From NCBI GenBank assembly GCA_965644295.1, contig CBFFRP010000324.1, positions 248,001 to 312,000 of the forward strand: a stretch of 64,000 nt of DNA, written 5' to 3'. The notes below the pieces were generated by a model that was not told the DNA's origin, searched no databases, and was given only the letters and a program-made list of their open reading frames with translations. The stretch is from Paraphysomonas bandaiensis. Taxonomy: Eukaryota > Chrysophyceae. The stretch's first letter is position 1; each line of letters begins with the position of its first letter. The position numbers and the translations under genes were made by a program. Of this stretch, positions 44,491 through 55,685 are shown piece by piece.

Positions 44491-44711
44491 ACGTCCAGTT
44501 AACTTAGTAAATCATCCAATTGTGTCATAACTTGACAAATAGGTGTTCCCTAATTAACATTAACAACACAAATGAAAACTCATATTGTCTCAAATCAATG
44601 GTATGTATACTGTATAACTAGGGAATAGCAATTACACCAGATCAACTCAAAACAAAAAACATCAAGTTTTATAATGGCTACAACAAATTCATTTTTACCA
44701 CAGAATGTAGA

Positions 44712-45218
44712 AAATGTAGTAGTGGATGCCCTATTATCCTATTATTAGCAATAGGCGTTTAAGATCCAGTTCTTATCTCTGATATATCCTAATATTTAAC
44801 GCTACGAAGGCTGCTTGTGCAGCACCGCAACATCAAGTGCAACCACTTTCGCTCTATTAATCAAAGCAAACGCAGTGAGCAAGCAGAATGTTGAAATACC
44901 TGACATCTGCTGACTTCAGGTTTTTTGAGTCCGTAAGAGGTGAACGGCCCAGATACTTGACTTCAGGCAGCCCAAGACCCCAGATGCCCTTGATGAGGTG
45001 GGCCCAGTCCCGGATGCTATTGATTCGTCAGTGCCAAAGACGTCTACACAAGTGGTACTTTTATTTGTACCCCTTCAATTGTAACACACAAACACTTGGC
45101 TATGAGTGAAAATAATCTGCTGACTATATATGTGGCTCATATTAGTTTCCCGGAGAAATATCTCCGCTACTTATTTCTCAAAACACCACGAAAAGATGCG
45201 AGCTCGACAATGCCCTTG
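44712..45218 (-). repeat. Repeat family 1, diverged copy D with 11-bp target-site duplication
   Basis: Inverse orientation relative to copy A; contains GCAATAGGCGTTTAAGATCC, CCCAGTCCCGGATGCTATTG, AAAGACGTCTACACAAGTGG and AACACCACGAAAAGATGCGA. Flanked by CAGAATGTAGA at 44701-44711 and 45219-45229. A different subfamily at the 5' end (CAAGGGCATTGTCGAGC). Confidence 0.8.
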
Positions 45219-45318
45219 CAGAATGTAGATATGATAAATTAAGATTTTTTATTTGTTTTCATATTTCAAAATGTATATCACAAAGCAAGTTACAAATAGC
45301 TATACAGTATAGATATTA

Positions 45319-45808
45319 TATATTGAAAGTCTTGTTATTAGCAATAGGCGTTAAAAACCTGCACCAACTTAGCAGCTAGATGAATGCTAGACAAACTAGT
45401 TAGACCTCTACCTGTAACTAATCAGTACACACTTTTTTTATCCTACTATTTAACGCTACGGAAGCTGCTTGTGCGTCGCCGCAAGCACCAAGGTGCAAAA
45501 ACTTCCGCTCTGAGTGCTTAAGGTGAACATCCCAGATGCTTGACTTCAGCTGGCAGCCCAATACCCTGGTTACCCTTCAGGTGGGCCCTGTCCCGGATGC
45601 CTGTTTATTTGTCAGGGCCTAAAGACGTCTACACAAGTGACACTTATTGGTGCCCCTTGTACCACACAAGCATTCGGCTATGAGTGGGCAGAAGAATATC
45701 TGCTGACTATATATATTATGCGGCTCACGTTAGTTTCCCATAGAGAATCTCTCCGGTACTTATCCCCCAGAACACCACGAAAAGGTGCGAGTCCGACTTT
45801 GTTGAGGG
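45319..45808 (-). repeat. Repeat family 1, full-length copy C with perfect 14-bp target-site duplication
   Basis: 490 bp on the minus strand, beginning at 45808 with CCCTCAACAAAGTCGGACT and ending with GACTTTCAATATA. It is flanked by CAGTATAGATATTA at 45305-45318 and 45809-45822. Same ends as copy A, so the unit is precisely defined. Confidence 0.92.
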
Positions 45809-45822
45809 CAGTATAGATATTA

Positions 45823-47005
45823 GGTTTTCAACAGAAACTCTTCCCTTGCCTAAATTTTAAAACTTGGGCTCGTATCCCTCCTTATTACGCGTGGCCCGTG
45901 GTTAAATATGACTATACCCCCATTTGGTCCAAACGTTTGTTTCGCATGGATTGGATTCAATAGTTTGCTTATATTACCTCCGGGAAAGTATACACTTACA
46001 AATTCAATACTCGGGTCGAGCAGACACTAATTCTATATCTTAACTATAATATTGGCAGTCATTCTAAAGTGACTTCATCAAACACTCCAAGTTATAAAGA
46101 CTTCAAAACAATGCTTTGAATGTTTACTTGTTTTTTATTGTTATTTAGGGAACACATGTTTCATTTAACAGCACACAAGCTATACATTCAAGTAACAGCA
46201 CACATGTTATTTAATAGCTATACATTCAAGATATATGAGGCTTTTTAGCATTATGAGGATAAGGTACAATTTACCCTTGGAGTAAGGAATATCATCCATT
46301 GTCCAACTGTTCTAGAATCCTTGTAACCCGTTGTTAAATATAACTAAAGTGAAGTGCACTCAAAAGTAGAGTCATGTATTAAATGTTAAGTGTTAAGTAT
46401 ATATTAAATGACAAATCATATTGTGACTATACTAAATACTTCTAAATACGATGTTGTGAGGGGTGTTGGTGGTATGGCTCGATAGAACACGTAGTTCAAA
46501 AAAACTTGGTTAAATATAAATAAATCAAATTACTTTTTTGAGTATCAACGTTGGCATCTCCTTGATAGAATAAGCTCAGACAATACAACATTACTGTTAG
46601 AAATCCGTCAAAGTGACTAGTCTAATCTACATGAAGCAGAGTGATTCACCGGAATGTTAACTATGCCAATGAAGTCAACTCAGTATAAAAAACTTTCAGA
46701 GCTATACCAACAGACTACTAGGGTCCCTGTCTTCAACTGATAGCAGACACCAAACTAAACATTACACCCTATCTCTCGATCTTCCCCAAGAGATATGGTA
46801 CACACTCTCCTCGTCCTAGACGAACACATATGTAGTGTGGAAAAGCTGAGTTGTAGCACTGCATGACATGCATGCTAAACAGTTTACTGCATAACTTCAG
46901 GAGAATTCAGTCCCCCAAAACATTGCGGCATATAGAATGTTTCATATTACAATTTTCGAACATGGCCATGTTGCTATTGATACGGTCTGTGTGTACTCCT
47001 GTGTA
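45823..47005. other. Intergenic
   Basis: AT-rich, with no recognisable gene or RNA. Weak repeats of ACACATG/ATTTAATAG type near 46150-46225. Confidence 0.4.
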
Positions 47006-47101
47006 CCTATGCACTCCTATCTGTGTGTACCTATGCACTCCTATCTGTGTGTACCTATGCACTCCTATCTGTGTGTACCTATGCACTCCTATCTGTGTGT
47101 T
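47006..47101. repeat. 24-bp minisatellite, four units
   Basis: Four head-to-tail copies of a 24-bp unit made of CCTATGCACTCC and TATCTGTGTGTA, upstream of the methyltransferase gene. It gives artificial repetitive open frames on both strands. Confidence 0.97.
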
Positions 47102-47404
47102 GTTGCCCTGTACATGCACATAGTATATATGTATGTGTATGGACTACTGTATGTACAGTATACCGTACATAATTTTCGAATTCGCACAGAGCACTGAAGT
47201 TCCAGAAACTGAAAATATTACAGTATGGAGCTTCCGGAACACCATCAGATGATGTGAAGTGGCCTTCTTTTGGACCATTTAGCAGCATCAGCGCAACGAA
47301 TATCTTGCAGCCATAAGCAGCTGATGTTGACAACATCAAGACGAGAATGTTGCGGTATTTGTATATCACATCTCGGCTACATTGCTGCCTATACAATCTC
47401 AACT

Positions 47405-48262
47405 ATGAGTGACGAGTATTACTACGATTCCGAGGATGCATTTAACTTCTACAAACATGTCTGGGGAGGCCACTTCATTCACGTTGGACTGTATCAAGAT
47501 CTGCCCAGGCAGCTGACAGGGACAGAACGAATATTCTCTGCAAGTTCTATGGCACTTGATCACCTCCTGTCGAAGCATGAGAAGCACTCTTCTCAGCCTC
47601 TTGATAACTCTTCTCGAATAATGGATATGGGAGCGGCGTTAGGAGGTGCTGCTCGTCACTGTGCTAAAAAGTATGGGTGCCGGGTGACTTGCATCGACCT
47701 TTCTGCTAAAGAGAACGCTGCTAACCGTCTAGAGTCTGCGCAGCAGGGATTGGGTGACCTAATCTATATTCCTGGTGAGAAAGACTTCTCCCACACAGGC
47801 GAGGAGTCCGGAACATATGACTTCATATTTTCCGAGGACTGCTTTCTACATGTTCCAGGCCCTGCCAGAGAGAGTGTTATGGCAGAAGCAGCACGGCTAC
47901 TGAAGCCTAATGGTCTGATGGTATTCTCAGATATTATGCAAATTGATAATGCGGATACTGAGAAACTAGCCCCCGTGTATCAGCGACTGAACCTTGTTGA
48001 TCTCGGTAGTCCTGGTCGGTACAAAGAGTGGGGAGCCAAACATGGCCTTTCTCTTCTGGAGTATGATGACCGTACATCTGACTTGTGTACTCACTATGGA
48101 ACTGTGAAGGATGTCTTGCTTGCTAAAATGCCTGAGTTGAGAGGACTTGTGTCCGAACGGTATATCCAGGACATGTTGAGAGGTTTGGATTCATGGGTAC
48201 AACACTCATCAGGGGAGAACGCCAATATTTGTTGGGGGTTCCAAGTGTTCCGCAAAGACTAA
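47405..48262 (+). CDS. SAM-dependent methyltransferase, sarcosine/dimethylglycine N-methyltransferase type
   Basis: Single exon, 285 residues from the ATG at 47405. The longer frame begins at TTG with an unconserved leader, and MSDEYYYDSEDAFNFYKHVW is the family's natural start. A Rossmann methyltransferase: motif I IMDMGAALGGAARHCAKKYG, the acidic end of strand 2 VTCIDLS, motif II YDFIFSEDCFLHVP, and ARLLKPNGLMVFSDIM. The substrate-side N-terminal HVWGGHFIHVGLY is as in the glycine-betaine-forming sarcosine/dimethylglycine methyltransferases of algae and halophilic bacteria. Likely reaction: stepwise methylation of sarcosine or dimethylglycine toward betaine, an osmoprotectant. Substrate is inferred; related methyltransferases with other substrates are possible. 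No partner glycine/sarcosine methyltransferase is in the window. Confidence 0.88.
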   Translation: MSDEYYYDSEDAFNFYKHVWGGHFIHVGLYQDLPRQLTGTERIFSASSMALDHLLSKHEKHSSQPLDNSSRIMDMGAALGGAARHCAKKYGCRVTCIDLSAKENAANRLESAQQGLGDLIYIPGEKDFSHTGEESGTYDFIFSEDCFLHVPGPARESVMAEAARLLKPNGLMVFSDIMQIDNADTEKLAPVYQRLNLVDLGSPGRYKEWGAKHGLSLLEYDDRTSDLCTHYGTVKDVLLAKMPELRGLVSERYIQDMLRGLDSWVQHSSGENANICWGFQVFRKD

Positions 48263-48624
48263 AGAAATAAATTATTTTCTCGAAAGAAAAATCTACATTG
48301 ACACCTAAAAGTTACACGAAGTGAATTGTTTTTTATAACTATTGGCACCCCAAAGCTTCCGGTGGTGTTACGCTGATCTAAAATGCGTTGTCAAGCTAAA
48401 GTACAAGGGCTAAGCTGTTTTTCCATTGATTAGAGCTCGTCCAATTATACAACTTACACCACTGTGATGCTGTAAGTTAATAACGTTAAATCTTTCTTTT
48501 CCCTTTTAAAATTGTCACAAAATAAGCAACTCAATAGTCATTCTTTTTTATTTACCGTCAACAATTATTGAATATCAGTAATATTTTAGAGTATTATCCG
48601 TGACGCACATAACACATCAAATAA
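48263..48624. other. Convergent spacer methyltransferase / NPRL3
   Basis: 362 bp holding both 3' UTRs; no other feature recognised. Confidence 0.5.
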
Positions 48625-51040
48625 TCATAACGGTCTAATATTCACAACAATATTGAAGTGCCTTACAGCTGAAAACACCTCATCTTCCTTCAAATCTTCG
48701 AGCCAGAGTATATCACACAGTGGTGTCTTCCCATCAAGATAAGGTGAGAGTTTTTTTCTAATAACGCGCATATCACGGTCCGTTTGAATCATCATATCAT
48801 AGCTGTGCTCTCTCGTGTGGCCTCTCTTTTGAAATGCTGACCCAAAATTTCCACTCTGTCGGGGGACGGACCCAGTGTCATTGAGACTCATGTGCAGTTG
48901 ACCTCTAGAATTTCTCACACTCATAAGGAGAGAAACATCTACAAAAAAGTAGTGAAGCTCCCTAATCATATGCCATCTCAACAGCCATACAACGATATCG
49001 ACACCATGAGCTTGTAGATGACGCGGAAATCGTGTAATAGCATCGTGAAGGGGGACTTTACCAGTGAACGCCGAAAGAACAGAGTTAATATCCCCTCCTC
49101 CAAAACACGATGCGAATGAATGTGCTACGCGTCCACCAGCTGACCTGCGGGCGGGATCCGAAGTGGTCTCACATTGAAGTGGGGCATCAGGGTGTACCTG
49201 ATAGAGGGAGTGAGCCGTTATAGTACCAATAATTTCACCCAATCCCCATTCACAGAGGTGGTTCACGGCGGAGTACACCTGCCAGGAATATTGCCATTAG
49301 ATCAACACGAGAAAGGAGTAGACAACGTTTCTAACCTCGGCTAACGGCGTGTCGACAGCGTGTCTAATCTCTGCAAATGACTGAGTCGGGTTCATGGCCA
49401 GTAGAAGTCGCCACATCTTCGGCGAGCAGTGATGGCTGGGTGTCCTCAGTGCAGGTTTAGTGGTTGCTGTGGCACGAACTCCTTGTCCAGGTAAACACCT
49501 CGCAGCTGCTGCCCTGCTACGGAGAGAACCCTTTCCAGGAGCAGGTGCCGCATCTGAAGCAGCAGGGAGATCAGAGTCAGCAGGAGCGGCGTTGCGCGGA
49601 GAGTTTGTTTGTATATGTCCCCCTACTGGATTCACAATTGAACATCCCAGGGTCTGCATAACTGCTCCCAAAGCTTCTGGATCTGCTATGGGGAGAAACG
49701 TTTGAAACGGCATAGGACCAGATCCACGTGAGTGGAAACTAATTGGTTCGAGGGCAGTACCCGATGAGCGTCGGGAAGATACTGCTGGGGCGGACTGTGA
49801 GCGAATGACAGGCTCACTGGACGCCGCTAGTGAATCGATTCGTCGACTAACCTCAGAAATTTCTTTCAAAGGAGAAGTAGGAGACGGCGCAGTCAGTGGA
49901 GAAAGCAAAGGAATATTTATTGAAACTACCCCATTAACTGTCATGCTTACACAGTATCCACCTATACAACTCATTACAATGGATTACAAAGTAGGGAAGG
50001 AACACACCAACGAGACTATGATAGAGTGCTCGTAATTCATTTGCGAGGCTAGACTGCTGCAAAACGCACTCACACCGCGCCACGTCTCTATTAATCTGTG
50101 CCTCCTCCTGCGACACCAATGTACGCTCAACTAGCATCGGCGCCTGCTGAGTGGGGGACGGGGACGATAATGACCCGGTAGAGTTGGACTTAATGGCTGG
50201 CGCAGGTGTCGAATGCTTGTCCACCTCTTGTACACTATCTGCAGCCCCTGTGGAGGAATTAAGTGGGGCCGATACAACAGCAGCAGGATTTGAAGCCTCA
50301 GTTGTAGGATGGTTACTAAATGACGATCGAACATCCTCATTTATTTTGAATATGAGAGACACCTCCTTGCTGACATACCCTGCGCGTTTCTCTTGGTGAT
50401 GTAATGCCCGAGCAAAGCTCTCTACAACTCTAAATATTCAATATCAAATGAAAACACTAAATTGGGCGACATCCGTACCTATGAAGTACAGCAATACTAA
50501 GAGGGTTACGTCCATTTCCAAGGCCTAGGAGTTCAGCCACAGGATCTTCTCCCGGTTGACGCCTTCCAGTGGGTCTTGGTTTGGACTGTGCCTTTGCAAT
50601 AGCTCCCTCGCGAACAGTGGATATGATAACGCTGAACATGGTAATGTCGTCCGTTATATCCGGATCGTCCCCAGATAACAACTGAGGATCACGTTGACAG
50701 GGTATAGGTAAACTCACATATTGTAAGTCGTCAATAACAAGGTCCAAAACCTGGTAATGTATCAAATTAACTAAAAAATGAACAAGTCCTTACTTTATTA
50801 AACATGGAATGGTTAGGACGAAAGAGTCTCGCAAAGTTATCTGGACTACATGAGGTGATGTTATGTATGACTAGACATCGTATAGATTTCGTATCACCTC
50901 AATGCCAGATAATCCTTATGAAACTTCAAGAAATTTTCACCGTAATTAATAACAGAAGATGGAACCGCTTCAGGGTATCTAAATACAAGGCGCTGACCTT
51001 TTCTAATATCATCTACAACTAAAGCCACTCCAATAATCAT
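48625..51040 (-). CDS. NPRL3: NPRL3 (nitrogen permease regulator 3-like), GATOR1 subunit
   Basis: Six exons: 50898-51040, 50794-50845, 50479-50750, 50008-50429, 49336-49961, 48625-49278 (introns 43-57 nt); 722 residues. Start MIIGVALVVDDIRKGQRLVF at 51040. Family blocks: QRLVFRYPE (longin domain start), LDLVIDDLQYVSLPIP, ITMFSVIIS then VVESFARALHHQEKRAGYVS, ANELRALYHSL with VNGVVSINIPLL, WRLLLAMNPTQSFAEIRHAV joined by splicing to YSAVNHLCEWGLGEIIG, VVWLLRWHMIRELHYFF and the C-terminal ILWLEDLKEDEVFSAVRHF. With NPRL2 and DEPDC5, NPRL3 forms GATOR1, the GAP for Rag GTPases that turns off TORC1 on amino-acid shortage at the lysosome/vacuole. Two Ser/Pro-rich linkers (exons 4 and 5) lengthen it relative to the human protein. 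First two exons are too short for ordinary ORF detection. Confidence 0.94.
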
Positions 51041-52469
51041 AATCAATTAAACAGAGATGTAATGGTTAGTGTGGATATATTTCATATGAAGTAACATCTA
51101 ACGAGACTTTAGTAATTGCATTAGATTGCTGATTAATCCAGTTATCTAGGCACTAAGTTGTTCCACAGTCCATCTCTGGTTAACTATATGCATGGTATGA
51201 TCTATAGATACACCACGGCATACATGTAATATACATATACATACATATTATTAACGGGCTACATTGTATCAGAACGGACATTCTCCGGTCTGTAGACGTA
51301 GCCGGGCTACATACCCCTCCAGCCTTCAGCATACATACATATTATTAACGGGCTACATTGTATCAAAACGGATATTATCCGGTCTGTAGACGTAGCCGGG
51401 CTACATACCCCTCCAGCCTTCAGCTCAGTCAGAGGCAGAGTATTAAGTTCTTTAGCTATATTGACTCACGTCAACGCTAAAACTATACCAAATCATATTT
51501 CCTTCCCGCCATAATGGAGTAGGAGCTTACAAGCACGTAGAACGATTATGCCGACATGGATTGGGAGACACTTATATGTCAAATGAAATTATTAAGCTGC
51601 GATGCATGTGTCCAGTCCTTGTACACTATGGGCATATATATGAGTCCAGAGGAGTAGCTCTGGAGAAGATATATCACCTTCTGTACTGCCTTTATACAGG
51701 GTCGGTCAATTTGTTTATATTACCAAATGACAAGGTGACCTTGAATAGTGGCTGTGGAGAAGACAGTGGGTGGGATCTGCATGCTAAGTACAGCGGGCTA
51801 ACAGGCTGATTTAAGACCCGTATCGAATCTGCCATGTCATGAGGTTCTCACATGAATGCACAATGGAATTAAAGTACCATATCCAAGAAGGATAAACTCG
51901 TTTCAATGATATCCTTTTGAAATGTAGCAACTCTAATATATATTATATATTCTGCATATAAATAGTAACCCTCGAAGTGAGAGAAATATATTGTAATATA
52001 ATGGATTTATTGGAAGTGTGTAATGATATGTAGTAAAATTAAGTAATTCTTTGTCAATAGTAGACCTTTCCCTCGTGTTTGTGTGTGTCAATTAGAGTGC
52101 ATTTTGCAGTAACTTCAGAGATCAGCAGTTAATCCCAAAAGTGCCATATATACTCATGCGTCGACAACTGAATTTACATACTTCGCAAAATTTCGCTATT
52201 CGAAAGTAAGCATTAAGTGTATAGAATAGTACCGTTGGTATACACATCCAATAGAAAATTTTGCATCACGCTATGTAATGCTAATAGTACGTATAAAAGC
52301 TAGTGAATATATACATTAACGATTATTCTACAATACAGATATTCACAACAACCGGAAAGCATCAACAGACGAACGACATTTTCCACATAATACTTACACT
52401 CCAAACACACGGGTCAAATACAACAGAAACAAATATCGACGCATCTTTGACGGTAGCTTGTCGATAATC
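51041..52469. other. Intergenic with a short tandem duplication
   Basis: Divided by a 94-bp duplication at 51239-51424 (listed separately). An 82-codon frame at 51561-51809 has no recognised similarity and is not called. Remainder AT-rich. Confidence 0.4.
51239..51424. repeat. 94-bp direct tandem duplication
   Basis: Two head-to-tail units 94 bp apart, each containing ATTATTAACGGGCTACATTG, CCGGTCTGTAGACGTAGCCG and ACCCCTCCAGCCTTCAGC. The unit holds inverted GGGCTAC/GTAGCC pieces. Only a few differences between units. Confidence 0.95.
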
Positions 52470-53447
52470 TTAGTGCTTAAATTTCTTTCTCTTCATTGAC
52501 GCTTCTTTTTCCCATGTTTCAAACATATGTGTCGTTGCATCAACATCTCCTTCCTGTTTTACACAGCTACCAGGAGTAAAAAAACCGCCACTTCGCCCTC
52601 CAACCCAACAGTGGTCTAGTCCGACAAGTGTGCAATCTTCGACGGGGGCTCCTGGACATTCTTTTCTTTTACATATTGTCGTCTCACTTTTATATGTCAC
52701 GGTCGCAGTTTCATTAGTGCAACCATTTCGCTTCTCCCACATAGCAGTGACATCCGGTTGTGACTCCCAGTCAATGTTTCCATCATAAGGTACTGTCTGA
52801 TCGTCTTTAGAGTGGAATGACAAATAAGAAATTGGAGCCCCGTCTACGCACTGGTCGTAATACGCCCTGCCAAGAGACCCCGCAACTGGAGCGATACCTG
52901 CAAATTTATCAGTCATACTGCAACCCAACGCATTGGAATGAAAAGCTCCTGTACTAAACCCAGTGGAGTAAATTCTCGACATATCCACACATAAATTATT
53001 CTGAATGTATTCCAGAAGCTTCTCAGCGAATAAAAAATCATCCGCTTCGAGGGCCCCACATTTGATACCATATGTGTTCCAGGCATATTTTTCAATAAAT
53101 GGTTCCATACTCCCAACTGGCGTTATGCTATAGTAATTAAAATCACTTGCAGCTTGCTCTATTTTAGATATTTGCTCTTGATAAGCCACCACTGGAACAT
53201 GAGCATTGCAACCATGCCAATTAATGACCAGTGGACGAGGCTCTTTGGGAGGACCAACACAATAGTTGTTCTTTCCGCAAGAGAATTCATTCCATGGAGT
53301 GAATAACTGAAAGGTTCGCATCCATCCATTGATATCAATACTGACATTAAACGAACCTGATGGATATAACGGATAGTCATCGCATACTTGTGCTACAGAT
53401 ACAGCAGGGAGTAGATAGAGAATATAGAGAATCTTATAATTCATCAT
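52470..53447 (-). CDS. Secreted PHB-depolymerase/feruloyl-esterase-type alpha/beta hydrolase
   Basis: Single exon, 325 residues from the first of two adjacent ATGs at 53447. The longer upstream frame has no signal peptide and unrelated sequence. Signal peptide MNYKILYILYLLPAVSVAQ. Catalytic signs: PLVINWHGCNAH (oxyanion region), nucleophile elbow TGFSTGAFHS (G-x-S-x-G), acid SKDDQTVPY and HCWVGG (His). Many cysteines imply disulfides, consistent with secretion. The LpqC/PHB-depolymerase family in fungi, oomycetes and bacteria cleaves esters of plant cell-wall polysaccharides or polyesters; the substrate here is unknown. The tail is basic (KRKKFKH). Suggests an osmotrophic lifestyle, weakly. 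Confidence 0.9.
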   Translation of the reverse strand: MMNYKILYILYLLPAVSVAQVCDDYPLYPSGSFNVSIDINGWMRTFQLFTPWNEFSCGKNNYCVGPPKEPRPLVINWHGCNAHVPVVAYQEQISKIEQAASDFNYYSITPVGSMEPFIEKYAWNTYGIKCGALEADDFLFAEKLLEYIQNNLCVDMSRIYSTGFSTGAFHSNALGCSMTDKFAGIAPVAGSLGRAYYDQCVDGAPISYLSFHSKDDQTVPYDGNIDWESQPDVTAMWEKRNGCTNETATVTYKSETTICKRKECPGAPVEDCTLVGLDHCWVGGRSGGFFTPGSCVKQEGDVDATTHMFETWEKEASMKRKKFKH

Positions 53448-53936
53448 AGATAGATCTTCTTTACTTATGCTTATGCTGTGTGTCGTGTGTGATGTAGCAG
53501 ATGTGATGTGGCTTACAGGTGTGCGTATAGTTATCTCCATCCTATACTGCTGCAGAGTACATACAGTCCATGTACGGATGTAGCTATGTATATGTAGGAA
53601 TTCCAAGTACGAAAGTTGTGTATTGTATTGTATATTTTTTTTCAAAGATGTCTCATATATTGAGACAACAATTATCTGTATTACAGCCGTAGTTGTATGT
53701 TAGTAATATAGAGTATTTTTACTTCCATTAATTACCGAAAACAATACCAATACGATGGGCTGCTGGTATGTCACTGTATGCTGCTGTATACCATATCTTT
53801 ACAGTGTATTCCCATAAACCCATACATTACACTGAGGTCGATAGATCATCTGGAGGTCTATATATACACCACCATATCTTTTCATGTAACACTACTGAGA
53901 ACTCACTCCTGGAGATTGTGATCCTCCTTATAAATC
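53448..53936. other. Divergent promoter spacer (esterase / FAX-like)
   Basis: About 490 bp AT-rich spacer with GTATACC-like motifs near 53770-53790; no exon seen. Confidence 0.5.
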
Positions 53937-54947
53937 ATGTTGTTAACTTCATCAATTCTTGACTCTCGGTGGACAGTGTACACTCTCCTCGGCATTGTTG
54001 GTGCTCAAGTATTCTACACTGTATACAGCGCCTTGACATACCCAACAAGTAATAAGGCAGAAACCGCACCAGACCACGGAGAAGATGTGGATGAACCTGT
54101 ACAAGCCTATGTATTTCCTGGGAACGATCAGTGCGCATCAGCATCTAATTTTTCCATAAAACTATTGGCGTATCTCAGATTTGCAGGAATTCCACACACT
54201 GTTCATGAAGCAGATTTTCAAAGTGCCCCCAAAGGAAAGGTCCCTTACATTAAACACAACGGAAATATAATAGGTGACTCTCAGCTAATTATTCGATATC
54301 TGGAGAACACCTATGACATCAAAACAATGGCCAAAATCGTATCTTCATCAAAGGTCAATTTAAAGCCGTTTGTCCCTTTCACTGAGCTATCAGCCCACGA
54401 TCAAGCCCTTTCTGAATCTATTCGCCTTTTGTGTGAAGGGCAGATTTATTGGACTATTATATCGGTCCGTTTTCTTGGAGCTTCAGGATTATCGGAACGT
54501 GAATCGAACTGGACCGCCACGTGCAGCGCGTATTTTGCAGACATGCCTTTTTTTATTCGGCCTATTCTGACTCGAATAATCAGAAATGACGTTTTCAAAA
54601 GCTGCTGGGCATTTGGTTTGGCCCGTCACTCTGCAGCGGATCAAATGTATCTATTGAAACGCGCAATACGTTCACTATCCACCTTGTTGGGGGACAAATT
54701 ATTTTTCTTGGGAGATTTTCCTTCGGAAGTGGACTGTGCTGCGCTTGGCATCATCCAGTGTATGTGTGACGACTCCCTTGGCTATTCTCCTCACTTGGGT
54801 TTTATCAAAGAAGAATGCATGAATCTTTGGGAGTACAAGTCGCGCATGAGACCGCTGGTGTTTCCTGATATGTCACCTGGCATGAAGCTTGCACCGGCAG
54901 TGGTGGAAGGATGTAAGCCAAAGGCTAAGAAGCAGAAAACTGGTTAA
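53937..54947 (+). CDS. FAX (failed axon connections)-like, metaxin-related GST-fold protein
   Basis: Single exon, 336 residues. An N-terminal hydrophobic anchor (VYTLLGIVGAQVFYTVYSAL) is followed by a thioredoxin-like half: AYVFPGNDQCASASNFSIKL, LAYLRFAGIPHTVHEADFQ, APKGKVPYIKHNGNIIGDSQ, LIIRYLENTYDI. A GST C-like helical half includes HDQALSESIRLLCEG, the LLGDKLFFLGDFPSEVDCAAL block and an HLGFIKEE turn. This is the FAXC/metaxin branch of the GST superfamily, membrane-anchored and usually without a catalytic Cys/Ser. Family function is poorly known. The C-terminus is lysine-rich (KPKAKKQKTG). Confidence 0.88.
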   Translation: MLLTSSILDSRWTVYTLLGIVGAQVFYTVYSALTYPTSNKAETAPDHGEDVDEPVQAYVFPGNDQCASASNFSIKLLAYLRFAGIPHTVHEADFQSAPKGKVPYIKHNGNIIGDSQLIIRYLENTYDIKTMAKIVSSSKVNLKPFVPFTELSAHDQALSESIRLLCEGQIYWTIISVRFLGASGLSERESNWTATCSAYFADMPFFIRPILTRIIRNDVFKSCWAFGLARHSAADQMYLLKRAIRSLSTLLGDKLFFLGDFPSEVDCAALGIIQCMCDDSLGYSPHLGFIKEECMNLWEYKSRMRPLVFPDMSPGMKLAPAVVEGCKPKAKKQKTG

Positions 54948-55288
54948 TTTTTTCTGTTGAAACGACGTATGCGTATTTGAAATCGGTTTGGCTATCGGTA
55001 AATATATAATAATTGCGTTATGAAATAAATACTTAGTTTTTAACGTAGTAATATTGGAATTGATTACTCGAGCTTGATTGGTTTCTATTCTACAATTAAC
55101 TACAAAATTACTAGAATGGTCAATAATAGTTATATATTACTAGTACTAGCATTATAAACAATAAATTTATATAACCACGTTCAGACTTTCAGTACCACAT
55201 GGTGTGATATATGGTTAGAAGGAGTAGGCTGTAGCACCGGTTGATTAAATCATACTGATAGCTAGTCCACACAACTCAAATGCAGCAT
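54948..55288. other. Intergenic after FAX-like gene
   Basis: AT-rich, no feature recognised. Confidence 0.4.
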
Positions 55289-55685
55289 TTACATATACCA
55301 GGTACCAGATACATATGATTGCAAAATCACTATATTCCGAACCAGATACACGACCACAAAACGTACCATGCTGTAACACTTGAACACTTTCATCTGTTTG
55401 ACTTGCCAATGCATTGTCATGAGCACACCTGTTACTCCCAACAAGTTGTACGCATGTACGATGTATCTGCTCAGGCCGTAATGATAGTTGAGGTAGATAT
55501 AGTGGCCTGCTATTGCGGCGAAGCAGACCAAAGTAAAAGATTCAATGGTAACATGGAATTTCTGATAAATTTTACTCTTGTGAAGGCACGTGTACACAGT
55601 TCCGGTGGAATAATAAGCGTATTAAAAATCGTTTATCTATTGCTTTATACGACACATTAGTGACAAAAGCGTCCACGCTAGTCAT
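55289..55685 (-). CDS. Possible small membrane protein, two exons
   Basis: A start at 55685 (MTSVDAFVTNVSYKAIDKRF) can be joined through a very short (28- or 34-nt) GT-AG intron ending near 55575 to a hydrophobic frame: SFTLVCFAAIAGHYIYLNYH, VHAYNLLGVTGVLMTMHW and WQVKQMKVFKCYSM. The amino-acid composition looks coding, with two or three transmembrane-like stretches, but I recognise no family, and the intron is shorter than all others here. An alternative is chance. Confidence 0.3.

Noticed and set aside
45305-45822. Solo LTR interpretation of repeat family 1
   Set aside because: Element ends are not TG...CA, target duplications are 11-14 bp rather than 4-6 bp, and truncated copies and an A/T tail fit a retroposon better.
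46863-47197. Repetitive frames rich in VPMHSYLC or YTQIGVHR units
   Set aside because: Pure translation of the 24-bp minisatellite; present on both strands and without conserved flanks.
47270-47404. Leader of the methyltransferase frame
   Set aside because: Begins at a TTG, is not conserved in type, and the family's natural start is the ATG at 47405.
51561-51809. 82-codon frame on the plus strand
   Set aside because: No recognised similarity, low coding appearance, no supporting exons; left as intergenic.
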